Shown in pieces: positions 1-6,988 of a stretch of DNA of 11,438 bases (its first letter is position 1; every line of letters starts with the position of its first letter). The DNA is taken from NCBI GenBank assembly GCA_964653285.1, contig CAZZEX010000133.1, positions 1 through 11,438 on the forward strand, read 5' to 3'. Below the pieces are notes generated by a model. That model was not told the origin of the DNA. It made no database searches and saw only the letters and a list, made by a program, of their open reading frames with translations. The position numbers were made by a program, and so were the translations under genes. Source of the DNA: CAZZEX01 sp964653285 (GTDB lineage: Bacteria; Chloroflexota; Anaerolineae; B4-G1).

Positions 1-1811
1 TGCAGGTCGTAGTCCTCGATGAAGGCGATGCGTCCCCCCATTGCCGGGTCCCTGGCGATGTTGTACACCTGCTGGATTAGCCGCTTGCCTCCATCGTCGG
101 CCGGGTGGGCCTTGCCGGCAAAGATGAACTGCACGGGCCGATACCGGTCGTGCAGCAGCCGCTTCAGCCGCTCCAGATCGTGGAACACGAGCGTGGCCCG
201 CTTGTAGGTGGCAAAGCGTCGCGCGAAGCCGATGATGAGCGCGTCGGGGTCCAGGAATGGCCCGGCGCACAGTACCTGCTCTGGATTCATCAGCCCCTCA
301 ATGCGCCACCGCCGCGCTCGCTCACGGATCAGGCTCATCAACTTGCGCTTCAGGTGCAGGTGGGCAGCCCACAGTTCCTCTTCGGGCACGTCGAGGATGC
401 GCTCCCATAGCGCGGGGTCGTCGTGCCACTCGATCCAATCTGGTCTCAGGTACTTACGATAAATCTTGTTTACCGCCTCACCGATCCAGGCCGGCACGTG
501 GATGCCGTTGGTGATGTGCGAAATGGGCACCTGTTCCACTGGCTTGTCGGGCCAAAGCGACTGAAACATACGCCGCGATACCTCGCCGTGCAGTTTGCTT
601 ACACCGTTGCGGTACCCGCACATGCGCAGTGCCAGCGCGGTCATGTTGAAGCCCTGCTGCCATATCCCCCCCTCTCCCCCCCCTGGAGGGGGGGGCTGGA
701 GGGGGCTGCCCAGTTCCAGGAACTGCTCCCGGCTCAGTCCCAGGCGAGGCCAGTAGGCGTGAAAGTACTTCTCGACCAGGTGGAAGGGGAAAACGTCGTG
801 ACCCGCCGGCACCGGCGTATGTGTGGTGAAGACGGTCGTCGCCTGTACCGCCTGGCGGGCCTGGTCGAATGACTGCCCGGCCTCGACCAGTGTGCGCGCG
901 CGCTCCAGCACTAGGAAGGCGGAGTGCCCCTCGTTGAGGTGAAAGACGAGCGGCTCAATCCCCAGTGCCCGCAGTACGCGCAGGCCACCGATGCCCTGCA
1001 CGATCTCCTGCCGGATGCGCATCTCCTGGTCGCCGCCATACAGCCGGGCGGTTAGTTCCCGGTCCCAGGGGGCGTTCAGATCGTTGTCGGCATCCATCAG
1101 GTAGAGGCGTGTGCGCCCGGCCTGAACGTGCCAGACCTGCACGTGTACGGTGCGGTCGCCTACTTCAACCGGGACAAAGACCCCCCCCTCACCCCCCCCA
1201 GGAGGGAGGGACTCCCTCCCCTCTCCCCCCCCCGGAGGGGGGGGCTGGGGGGGGGTAGCCTCACGAATAGCGACCTCCTCCGGTTTGAAGCGCGGGTAGA
1301 TCGCTTCCTGCCACCCATCGGCGGTGATGCGCTGGCGGAAGTAACCCATCTCGTAGAGGAAGCCCACCGCGACGAAGGGCAGCCCGATGTCACTGGCCTC
1401 TTTGCAGTGGTCGCCCGCCAGCACTCCCAGACCGCCAGCGTAGGTGGGCAGCGATTGGTGCAACCCAAACTCGGCCGAGAAGTAGGCGACGGGGCGGGCC
1501 GTCAGGTCAGGATGATGGGCCGGAAACCAGAGATGCCCGTTGCTCAGGTCGGCGTCAAGCGCCATCAGCACAGCGTCATACTGGCGGAGGAAGGTCGGGT
1601 CGGCTGCCAGTTCCTCCAGCCGCTCTGGCGACACCTCCAGCAGCATTTTCACCGGATTGTGGCCAGTGCTGCGCCACAGCGGATAGTCCAGCGTCTTGAA
1701 CAGATCGCGGGCCTGGCGGTGCCAACTCCACCAGAAGTTGTACGCCAGTTCCTCCAGGCGCGCGATGCGCGGAGGAATCTTAACTGCTAGCGGAGGTATT
1801 TCACTTTGCAC
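1..1811 (-). CDS. glgP: Alpha-glucan (glycogen) phosphorylase, GT35 family with DUF3417 N-terminus; 3' end beyond window
   Basis: Releases glucose-1-phosphate from alpha-1,4-glucan in the cytoplasm, using pyridoxal phosphate. About 603 codons are visible in one uninterrupted frame. The DUF3417-like N-terminus (LEELAYNFWWSW, residue ~18 on) is followed by AEFG and YAGGLGVLAGDH (residues ~110-140), LNEGHSAF (~295), HTPVPAGHD (~331-339), HITNGIHVPAW (~432) and FIFAGKAHPAD (~562-572), all typical of the family. The PLP-lysine region lies beyond the window edge. The start is GTG at 1811, preceded by a strong Shine-Dalgarno GGGGAGGAG about 5 nt upstream. Two proline/glycine segments, residues ~185-212 and ~368-382, come from in-frame G/C-run repeats and are not expected in the family; the frame is intact across both. 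The membrane protein gene lies 78 bp upstream on the same strand, so co-transcription is possible. The family call is firm; whether the product is active is not known. Confidence 0.95.
   Translation of the reverse strand, partial: MQSEIPPLAVKIPPRIARLEELAYNFWWSWHRQARDLFKTLDYPLWRSTGHNPVKMLLEVSPERLEELAADPTFLRQYDAVLMALDADLSNGHLWFPAHHPDLTARPVAYFSAEFGLHQSLPTYAGGLGVLAGDHCKEASDIGLPFVAVGFLYEMGYFRQRITADGWQEAIYPRFKPEEVAIREATPPQPPPPGGGEGRESLPPGGGEGGVFVPVEVGDRTVHVQVWHVQAGRTRLYLMDADNDLNAPWDRELTARLYGGDQEMRIRQEIVQGIGGLRVLRALGIEPLVFHLNEGHSAFLVLERARTLVEAGQSFDQARQAVQATTVFTTHTPVPAGHDVFPFHLVEKYFHAYWPRLGLSREQFLELGSPLQPPPPGGGEGGIWQQGFNMTALALRMCGYRNGVSKLHGEVSRRMFQSLWPDKPVEQVPISHITNGIHVPAWIGEAVNKIYRKYLRPDWIEWHDDPALWERILDVPEEELWAAHLHLKRKLMSLIRERARRWRIEGLMNPEQVLCAGPFLDPDALIIGFARRFATYKRATLVFHDLERLKRLLHDRYRPVQFIFAGKAHPADDGGKRLIQQVYNIARDPAMGGRIAFIEDYDL
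663..708. repeat. G/C-run palindromic repeat inserted in frame in glgP (copy 1)
   Basis: Plus-strand layout is C7, TCT, C8, TGG, A, G8, CTGG, AG5, CTG. The C8 and G8 runs can form a hairpin. On the coding (minus) strand it reads roughly QPPPPGGGEGG between LELGSPL and IWQQGFNMT, adding about 15 residues without breaking the frame. Around 40 bp are nearly identical to the 3' half of the copy at 1183-1256, which marks it as a dispersed element and not ordinary coding sequence. Confidence 0.85.
1183..1256. repeat. G/C-run palindromic repeat inserted in frame in glgP (copy 2, double unit)
   Basis: Two adjacent units. The first is C8-TCA-C8-AGG-AGGGAGGG; the second is TCT-C9-GG-AG8-CTGG-G8, and it matches copy 1 closely. 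On the minus strand it reads TPPQPPPPGGGEG, then RESLPPPGGGEGG, between FKPEEVAIREA and VFVPVEVGDRTVHV. It adds about 27 residues in what is normally a short loop near the N-terminal third of the phosphorylase. I walked the frame codon by codon through the run and found no frameshift. Confidence 0.85.
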
Positions 1812-1840
1812 GATTTCTCCTCCCCAGGTAGGATGGAATG

Positions 1841-1870
1841 GGCCGCAGATGCCCGCAGATTTTCGCAGAT
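1841..1870. repeat. 10-bp tandem repeat ending in CGCAGAT, three copies
   Basis: GGCCGCAGAT, GCCCGCAGAT and TTTCGCAGAT follow each other at exact 10-bp spacing in the 78-bp gap between the membrane protein gene and glgP. They lie upstream of the glgP ribosome binding site. A 10-bp period places each copy on the same DNA face, so this could be a protein-binding array. It could equally be a degraded dispersed repeat; nothing in the sequence decides. Confidence 0.6.
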
Positions 1871-1889
1871 AGGAGCAGAAAAATCAGCA

Positions 1890-2717
1890 TCAAGGGGCTC
1901 TGAGCAATACGATGGCTAGCACAACGATGGCAACGATGATGAACTCCACCAGGACTGACAGGCTCAGGCGCTGCAGCAGGTACTGATGAGCCACGTTGAC
2001 AGCGATGTAGAATATGAGCAACAGAAACAACCCGCCAGCCCAGGCGCTGATTTGCCAGTAGTTAAGTGCCCAGGTGCTCTCGCCGACGACGAGGCCCACG
2101 ATGCTGGCAAACAGAAGCACGCGCCGAAACCGCACGTCCGCCGCGCTCAGCAAGTCCAGTGCCAGCAGCGTGGTCGCGAGCAGTGTCAGAGTGGCGGTCA
2201 CCAGGCTACGAGTGCGGGTGTGGTAGATGATGGCAAAAAGGGTGAAGGCCAGCAGGTAGGCCAATACGTTGAGGGCGAGGCGGGCCAGGGGATAGCCAGG
2301 GGTATCGGGGCAGACAGCGTTGTATTCGGTGGAGATGACCAGACTCATGCTGAGACCGACCAGCATTAGTTCTCCCATCAATACGGGCCACGTAGAGGCG
2401 CGTGCCAGCAGGTAAGCGGAGAGTCCAGCCACCACCCCAGGCAGAATCCAGGAGATGTAAATGGGCCGTTTGGGGTGTTCCTCCAGGTATGGATGATCGT
2501 GCAGGATAAGATTGGTGCCGGTGCAGACCAGGCCGACCATCAGCGTGATTAGCAGCCAGGTACCGGTAATGTGGATCTCCAGAGGTGACCCCAGAGGCTG
2601 CAGTTTCCACACCTGCTCCGGCAGTTCGATGAAGCGAAAGAGCACACTGCCCAGCAGGAGTACAGCCATCAGCACACTCAGGCGATTTCGGTCCAGGGGC
2701 TTCGCGGTTTCTTGCAT
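1890..2717 (-). CDS. Polytopic membrane protein of unknown function
   Basis: 275 residues, mostly hydrophobic, with about nine likely transmembrane segments (roughly residues 13-30, 49-67, 87-104, 111-128, 144-165, 171-191, 198-213, 225-242 and 253-272). I do not recognise the family. There is no signal peptide, no obvious catalytic motif and no nucleotide-binding motif. The start is ATG 2717. A consensus-like promoter (-35 TTGACA at 2755-2750, -10 TACAAT at 2732-2727) puts the transcript start at about 2720, so the mRNA would have a leader of only about three bases and little room for a Shine-Dalgarno. The gene precedes glgP on the same strand, but nothing in it points to carbohydrate metabolism. 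It may be a lineage-specific family. Confidence 0.85.
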   Translation of the reverse strand: MQETAKPLDRNRLSVLMAVLLLGSVLFRFIELPEQVWKLQPLGSPLEIHITGTWLLITLMVGLVCTGTNLILHDHPYLEEHPKRPIYISWILPGVVAGLSAYLLARASTWPVLMGELMLVGLSMSLVISTEYNAVCPDTPGYPLARLALNVLAYLLAFTLFAIIYHTRTRSLVTATLTLLATTLLALDLLSAADVRFRRVLLFASIVGLVVGESTWALNYWQISAWAGGLFLLLIFYIAVNVAHQYLLQRLSLSVLVEFIIVAIVVLAIVLLRAP

Positions 2718-2726
2718 CGGAGGTAC

Positions 2727-2755
2727 ATTGTACCGTTGAGGGCTTGATTTGTCAA
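2727..2755 (-). promoter_or_regulatory. Sigma-70-type promoter for the membrane protein gene
   Basis: On the minus strand: TTGACA (2755-2750), a 17-nt spacer, then TACAAT (2732-2727). The -35 is a perfect match and the -10 is 5/6. The predicted +1 is about 2720, three bases from the ATG at 2717, which implies a nearly leaderless mRNA. The -35 box overlaps the -35 of the divergent transporter promoter. Confidence 0.75.
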
Positions 2756-2776
2756 CCCCATCGGGTGTGATATAAT
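2749..2776 (+). promoter_or_regulatory. Sigma-70-type extended -10 promoter for the ABC transporter operon
   Basis: TTGTCA (2749-2754), a 16-nt spacer and TATAAT (2771-2776), the last preceded by TG at -15/-14 (TGATATAAT). The predicted start is near 2783. That excludes the upstream in-frame TTG at 2778 as a translation start and supports GTG 2811 for the binding protein. Confidence 0.8.
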
Positions 2777-2810
2777 CTTGCTTTATGGGCTCTACAAGGA
2801 GGTGTATGTA

Positions 2811-4379
2811 GTGAGACGTCCTTTTCTCTTCCTCGTACTGCTTTCATCGCTGTTGATTGGCTGCAGCGCGCCACCTTCCAGGGCTCGCATCGTCTACGGT
2901 TTGACGCTGGCTCCTTCGGGGATTGACCCTCACGTCAACGTCTCGTCGGAATTGGGCATTCCCCTTACCTCGGTGTACGATACTCTGGTCTATCGAGACC
3001 CTGGGGCTGGAAAATTCGTCCCCGGTCTGGCCGAACGGTGGGTGGTCTCCGACGATGGGCTGGTCTACACCTTCTATCTGCGCCAGGGCGTCACCTTCCA
3101 CGACGGTACCCCCTTCAACGCCGAGGCGGTGCGCTTCAACCTGGCGCGCATCACCAGCCCCGACCTGGCTTCCCAGAAGGCCCGCTTCATGCTCGGCCCT
3201 TACGAGCGGACGGAAGTGGTGGACGAGTATACGGTCCGCATCCATCTCAGCGAGCCCTTCGTGCCGCTCCTCGACGCGCTCAGTCAGGTCTATCTGGGGA
3301 TGGTCTCCCCCGCTGCCGTCGAGCAGTGGGGGGACGAGTATCAGTTACACCAGGTAGGCACCGGGCCATTCCTCTTCGCCGAGTACGTGCCGGGGGATCA
3401 CCTGTTGCTTCGGCGGAACCCCGACTATGCCTGGGGACCGCCCATCTATCAACACGAGACGGCCCAACCGGAGGAGATCGAGTTCCGCTTCTTCACCGAC
3501 CTGGCTACCCGCTCGCCTGTGCTGGAGACGGGGGAGGCGGACGTGATGGGGGAGATCCCCCCGCAGGATGTTGCCCGGCTGGAGGCCAGCCCCGACTTCC
3601 GCATCGAAGCGGTGCCCATTCCCGGCATCTCGCTGATGGTCTTCATGAACACCACCCGCCCGCCGCTGGACGACATCCAGGTGCGGCAGGCGCTCCTCTA
3701 CGGAACCGACCGGCAGGCTATCATCTCCACTGTCTTCCGAGACACTTCCCCGGTGGCCTACGGGCCGCTGGCGGCGGTCACTTTCGGCTATGAGCCTGCG
3801 GTGCGGGAAACCTACCCCTATGACCCTGTGCAGGCGGCGGCACTGCTGGATGAGGCCGGTTGGTCGGACACCGATGGCGACGGCACCCGTGACCAAGACG
3901 GAGAATCGCTGACTCTCGACCTTTACTTGATGGGGTGGGGCTATGTGCCGGAGGTAGGACAGTTGCTCGCGGCCCAGTGGTCGGCACTGGGAGTTGGTGT
4001 GAATAGCCAGGTGGTGAGTTATCCGGAGGCGCTGCAGGTAGCAGGTGAGGGTCGGCATCATCTGATTCCCTTCAACCTCTCTGGCAGCGACCCTGACATC
4101 CTGCGCAAGTTCTTCCACTCCCAGGCTGGCTTCAACTGGGCACAGGTGAGCGACTCGGAACTGGACGCCTGGCTGGAGACGGCAGCCCGCACGTCCGACC
4201 GGGCGGAACGGGCTGCGCTCTACAGTCAAGTCCAACTCCGGGTGATGGATCAGGCGCTGGTGATTCCCATCCGCGACTACGTTAACCTGAACGGAGTCAG
4301 CAACCGGGTGCAGGGACTGCGCTTCGACACGCAGGGCTGGTTCCCCTGGTTGATTGACGTGACGGTGGATGCCCAGTGA
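2811..4379 (+). CDS. ABC transporter solute-binding lipoprotein, family 5 (peptide/nickel type)
   Basis: 522 residues, anchored outside the cell membrane, where it captures a substrate (usually oligopeptides, sometimes nickel or sugars) for the permeases that follow. The N-terminus is a lipoprotein signal peptide: RRP, a hydrophobic stretch, then lipobox LIGC with the lipidated cysteine at residue 18. Family-5 features include AERWVVSDDGLVYTFYLRQG followed by FHDGTPFNAEAVRFNL, and GTGPFLFAEYVPGDHLLLRRNPDY. DTDGDGTRD resembles a calcium-binding loop often seen near this position. The start is GTG 2811, chosen because AAGGAGG (2796-2802) sits 8 nt upstream, the protein then begins directly with a signal peptide, and the upstream TTG precedes the predicted transcript start. 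It is first in an operon with two permeases. The substrate cannot be assigned from sequence. Confidence 0.93.
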   Translation: MRRPFLFLVLLSSLLIGCSAPPSRARIVYGLTLAPSGIDPHVNVSSELGIPLTSVYDTLVYRDPGAGKFVPGLAERWVVSDDGLVYTFYLRQGVTFHDGTPFNAEAVRFNLARITSPDLASQKARFMLGPYERTEVVDEYTVRIHLSEPFVPLLDALSQVYLGMVSPAAVEQWGDEYQLHQVGTGPFLFAEYVPGDHLLLRRNPDYAWGPPIYQHETAQPEEIEFRFFTDLATRSPVLETGEADVMGEIPPQDVARLEASPDFRIEAVPIPGISLMVFMNTTRPPLDDIQVRQALLYGTDRQAIISTVFRDTSPVAYGPLAAVTFGYEPAVRETYPYDPVQAAALLDEAGWSDTDGDGTRDQDGESLTLDLYLMGWGYVPEVGQLLAAQWSALGVGVNSQVVSYPEALQVAGEGRHHLIPFNLSGSDPDILRKFFHSQAGFNWAQVSDSELDAWLETAARTSDRAERAALYSQVQLRVMDQALVIPIRDYVNLNGVSNRVQGLRFDTQGWFPWLIDVTVDAQ

Positions 4380-4383
4380 GAAA

Positions 4384-4412
4384 AAACCAGGTTTTTCGGA
4401 AAAACATGGTTT
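4384..4412 (+). repeat. AT-rich stem-loop between binding protein and first permease
   Basis: AAACCAGGTTTTT (4384-4396), loop CGG (4397-4399), then AAAAACATGGTTT (4400-4412): a 13-bp stem with one mismatch and a 3-nt loop. It starts five bases after the TGA of the binding protein gene and ends before the preferred permease ATG. Placed like this it could protect the 3' end of the upstream message or damp read-through, raising binding protein relative to permease. No terminal U run follows, so it is not a standard terminator. It may also be a copy of a dispersed palindrome. Confidence 0.75.
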
Positions 4413-4425
4413 CTGGGATTATGCG

Positions 4426-5364
4426 ATGATAGTCGAGTATGTGGGACGAAGGCTGCTCCAGTCAGCCTTCGTCCTTTGGTTGGCGGCGACGCTGGCCTTC
4501 ATGGCCATGCAGTTGACGCCGGGCGACCCCGCCCAGGCGTTACTGGCCGCTTCCGGCGCCACCTCCGAGGAAGTCGCTGCACGACGCGCCCAATTGGGAT
4601 TGGACGATTCCCTGCTGGTGCAGTACGCCCGCTACCTGCTGGACCTGGTGCGGGGCGATTTGGGACAGTCCTGGCTTCACGGCCGGCCGGTGGGCCAGAT
4701 GGTCCTGGAGCAACTCCCCCCGACGGCGGAACTGGCCGTAGCGGCGACAGCGGTGGGAGTATTGCTGGGGCTGACGCTGGGGGTGCTGGCTGCTCTCCGC
4801 CGGTTCACCTGGCTGGATACAGTTGCCACGACAGTGGCGGTGCTGGGCCTCTCCACGCCCACCTACTGGTCGGGTATCCTGACGATCCTCCTGTTTTCGC
4901 TTCAACTGGGCTGGCTACCCGCGACGGGGGAGGGAGACCTGCGACATCTGGTGTTGCCGGCGCTGGTGTTGGGCTTCGCCCTCTCCGGTTCCATCGCCCG
5001 GCTGGTGCGGGCCCGCGTGGTGGAGGTGATGGGAGAGCCGTTCGTGCTGGCAGCACGGGCGCGAGGGCTTCCGTCATGGCGGGTGATGTTCGTCCACGTA
5101 CTCCGCTCCGCGCTGGCTCCCGCTCTCACCGTCGTCGCTCTCCAATTCGGCTTTTTGCTGGGCGGAGCCGTGGTGACGGAATCGGTCTTTGCCCGCCGGG
5201 GACTGGGGAAACTGGCGGTGGAGGCGATTGTCTGGCGCGACCTGCCGGTGGTGCGAGGGGTCGTCGTGTTCGGCGCCCTGGCCTACGTCCTGGTCAGTCT
5301 GGCAGCGGACCTGGCGCAGGCCTGGCTGGACCCTCGGCTGCGTCTCTCCTATGGGGAGGATTGA
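4426..5364 (+). CDS. ABC transporter permease, DppB/OppB-like
   Basis: 312 residues. First membrane subunit of the peptide/nickel-type importer. The N-terminus (MIVEYVGRRLLQSAFVLW) matches the usual opening of this family, followed by LTPGDPA, the extracytoplasmic region with GLDDSLLVQYARYLLDL and GDLGQS, and then about five further membrane segments. The EAA loop that docks the ATPase is AARARGLPSWRVMFVHVLRS. Near the C-terminus, TESVFARRGLGKLAVEAI is also typical. ATG 4426 is preferred. An alternative ATG at 4369 overlaps the previous stop but would translate through the stem-loop and add a non-conserved 19-residue extension. No strong Shine-Dalgarno is seen at either, so translational coupling is possible. 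Confidence 0.92.
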   Translation: MIVEYVGRRLLQSAFVLWLAATLAFMAMQLTPGDPAQALLAASGATSEEVAARRAQLGLDDSLLVQYARYLLDLVRGDLGQSWLHGRPVGQMVLEQLPPTAELAVAATAVGVLLGLTLGVLAALRRFTWLDTVATTVAVLGLSTPTYWSGILTILLFSLQLGWLPATGEGDLRHLVLPALVLGFALSGSIARLVRARVVEVMGEPFVLAARARGLPSWRVMFVHVLRSALAPALTVVALQFGFLLGGAVVTESVFARRGLGKLAVEAIVWRDLPVVRGVVVFGALAYVLVSLAADLAQAWLDPRLRLSYGED

Positions 5365-5374
5365 GGGGGGGGAC

Positions 5375-6208
5375 GTGATCGAGTGGACCGCTCCGGCTCG
5401 ACGTTCCCTCCTGCGACAGCCGGTCGCGCTGGCCGCGTTTGTCTGGCTGGCGTTGGCCGGACTAGGGGCCGGCTGCGTCCCATTTCTGGCTCCCGCCGGC
5501 CCCCTGGCGGCCGATACGGCCCACGGGCTCCTACCGCCGGGGCTGGGCCGTCCGCTGGGGACCGACCTGTTGGGCCGGGACGTGCTGGCGCGGCTCCTGT
5601 GGGGCGGCCGCTGGACCCTGGGGATGGGCCTGGTAGCCCTGATAGTGGCTGTGGGCCTGGGCCTCCCAACGGGGCTGGTGGCAGGTACCTTCGGTGGCTG
5701 GATCGACCCGGTGTTGATGCGGCCGGTGGACGCGCTACTGGCCTTCCCCGGCTTTCTCCTGGCGATGGCGGTAGTGGCACTGCTGGGGCCGGGTATGGGC
5801 TCGGTGGCAGTGGCGGTGGGGCTGGCGGCAGCACCGGCCTATGCCCGGGTGGCGCGTAGCGCTGTCCTGGAGGTGCGCGCACAGCCTTACGTGGAGGCGG
5901 CCCGGGCCGTGGGATGCAGCGAGTGGCGTATCATGGTGCGCCACGTCCTGCCCAACGCTGCCGCACCGCTCGTGGCCTTCGCTGCTACGCAACTGGGGTG
6001 GGTACTGCTTAACGGGGCGGCTCTCAGCTTCCTGGGCCTGGGCGCGCCGCCGGGCACCCCCGAGTGGGGCACGATGCTGGCCGAGGGCCGGGGCTACTTG
6101 CGGGATGGACCGTGGGCCAGCACTTTCCCCGGCCTGGCGCTGACGCTGACGGTGTTGGCGGCCAACCTGGTGGGAGATGGATTACAGGAAGCATTGCGGC
6201 CCCGGTAG
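5375..6208 (+). CDS. ABC transporter permease, DppC/OppC-like
   Basis: 277 residues. Second membrane subunit of the importer. Diagnostic stretches are HGLLPPGLGRPLGTDLLGRD and VLARLLWGGRWTL at the start of the core, five or so membrane segments, the EAA loop (EAARAVGCSEWRIMVRHVLP, then NAAAPL), and LSFLGLGAPPGTPEWGTML near the end. The start is taken as GTG 5375, preceded by a G-rich Shine-Dalgarno (GAGGGGGG, 5363-5370). ATG 5351 would overlap the previous gene but lacks an upstream ribosome binding site. No ATP-binding subunit gene follows: the next gene is an unrelated membrane protein, so the ATPases must come from elsewhere. Confidence 0.92.
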   Translation: MIEWTAPARRSLLRQPVALAAFVWLALAGLGAGCVPFLAPAGPLAADTAHGLLPPGLGRPLGTDLLGRDVLARLLWGGRWTLGMGLVALIVAVGLGLPTGLVAGTFGGWIDPVLMRPVDALLAFPGFLLAMAVVALLGPGMGSVAVAVGLAAAPAYARVARSAVLEVRAQPYVEAARAVGCSEWRIMVRHVLPNAAAPLVAFAATQLGWVLLNGAALSFLGLGAPPGTPEWGTMLAEGRGYLRDGPWASTFPGLALTLTVLAANLVGDGLQEALRPR

Positions 6209-6209
6209 G

Positions 6210-6244
6210 CTGGAGGCCGGAGGTTCGAGATTGCAGATTGCAGC
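6210..6244 (+). repeat. 7-bp tandem array after the permease gene
   Basis: CTGGAGG, CCGGAGG, TTCGAGA, TTGCAGA, TTGCAGC: five degenerate heptamers starting two bases after the permease stop codon. The period matches the two other 7-bp arrays in this window although the unit sequence differs. It resembles the style of short tandemly repeated repetitive (STRR) heptamers described in cyanobacteria. No function is evident. Confidence 0.55.
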
Positions 6245-6266
6245 CGTCAGGTGAGGAGCGAGTGTC

Positions 6267-6980
6267 ATGCTTGATCATTTGCTTATCAGTCACTGGTCAT
6301 TTGCTAATTGGTCATTGGCCCATTGGTCATTGCTCATTTCTCTGTTCCTGGCCTTGATTGACTGGCTGGCCGTCGCCCGGCACCGGAAGCGACTGGAGTA
6401 CGTCTTCAAGCCCGCCACGTTGGTCGCCGTCCTGATCGGAGCCTGGCTTCTGACGCAGGATGCGCACGACGTCTGGCAGGCCCGCTTCTTCCTGCCCGGC
6501 CTGGCCTTCTCACTGGCGGGAGATGTCTTCCTGATGCTACCCGGCGAGCGCTTCTTTCTGCCTGGCCTGGTATCGTTTCTCCTGGCCCACCTCTGCTATA
6601 TTGCCGGGCTGAATCCGACGCTGCCTCCCTGCCCCACTCTCGTGCTCCTCGTCATCGTGGCGGCCATCGGCGTGACGCTTTACCGCTCCATCGCGGCCGG
6701 GCTGCGCCGCCAGGGCCAGAGGGCGCTGCTTGTCCCCGTGGCGCTCTACAGCGTAGTGCTCAGCCTGATGCTCTTTTCGGCCTGGGCCACCCTGTTCCGC
6801 CCGGAGTGGACGTCACTGCGCCGCGGGCTGGTCATCGTCGGGGCCAGCCTGTTCTTCGGTTCCGACGCCATGCTTGCCTGGGACCGGTTCGTCGCGCCTT
6901 CCTCTCGGCTCCGGCTGTTGGTCATCGTCACCTATCACCTGGGCCAGGTGGCGCTGGCCGCTTCCATCGCGCTGTGGTGA
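6267..6980 (+). CDS. YhhN/TMEM86 family membrane protein (lysoplasmalogenase-like)
   Basis: 237 residues with about seven to eight membrane segments. Members of this family include vertebrate lysoplasmalogenases (TMEM86) and bacterial YhhN; the bacterial substrate is often unknown. Family marks seen here are FKPATLVAVLIG (KP-T motif), FSLAGDVFLMLPGERFFLPG with the conserved GD, LLAHLCYIAG, GASLFFGSDAMLAWDRF with the conserved SD, and YHLGQVALAAS at the end. The aspartates in GD and SD are candidate catalytic residues. ATG 6267 has GAGGAG (6253-6258) 8 nt upstream. The first 25 or so residues are odd: HWSFA, NWSLA, HWSLL are translated from a 15-bp tandem DNA repeat that has become part of, or abuts, the first membrane helix. 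It follows the permeases by 58 bp, but I see no functional link. Confidence 0.85.
   Translation: MLDHLLISHWSFANWSLAHWSLLISLFLALIDWLAVARHRKRLEYVFKPATLVAVLIGAWLLTQDAHDVWQARFFLPGLAFSLAGDVFLMLPGERFFLPGLVSFLLAHLCYIAGLNPTLPPCPTLVLLVIVAAIGVTLYRSIAAGLRRQGQRALLVPVALYSVVLSLMLFSAWATLFRPEWTSLRRGLVIVGASLFFGSDAMLAWDRFVAPSSRLRLLVIVTYHLGQVALAASIALW
6293..6332 (+). repeat. 15-bp tandem repeat within the YhhN-like N-terminus
   Basis: CTGGTCATTT at 6293, TTGGTCATTG at 6308 and TTGGTCATTG at 6323: three copies at exact 15-bp spacing. Because 15 is a multiple of three, they are translated as a 5-residue repeat, (H/N)WS(F/L)(A/L). It looks like an intergenic repeat absorbed into the reading frame. Confidence 0.7.
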
Positions 6981-6988
6981 AATCGAAC

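Noticed and set aside
1128..1790. 220-codon plus-strand reading frame opposite glgP
   Set aside because: It is the antisense of a well-conserved enzyme, has no family resemblance, and is open mainly because of high GC and the G/C-run repeats.
2778..2810. Upstream TTG start for the solute-binding protein
   Set aside because: It lies at about the -5 position relative to the predicted transcript start, and gives an 11-residue extension before a clean lipoprotein signal peptide. GTG 2811 has a good Shine-Dalgarno.
5349..5882. Long minus-strand proline-rich frame opposite the second permease
   Set aside because: Low-complexity antisense of a clear permease in high-GC DNA; no ribosome binding site or family motif.
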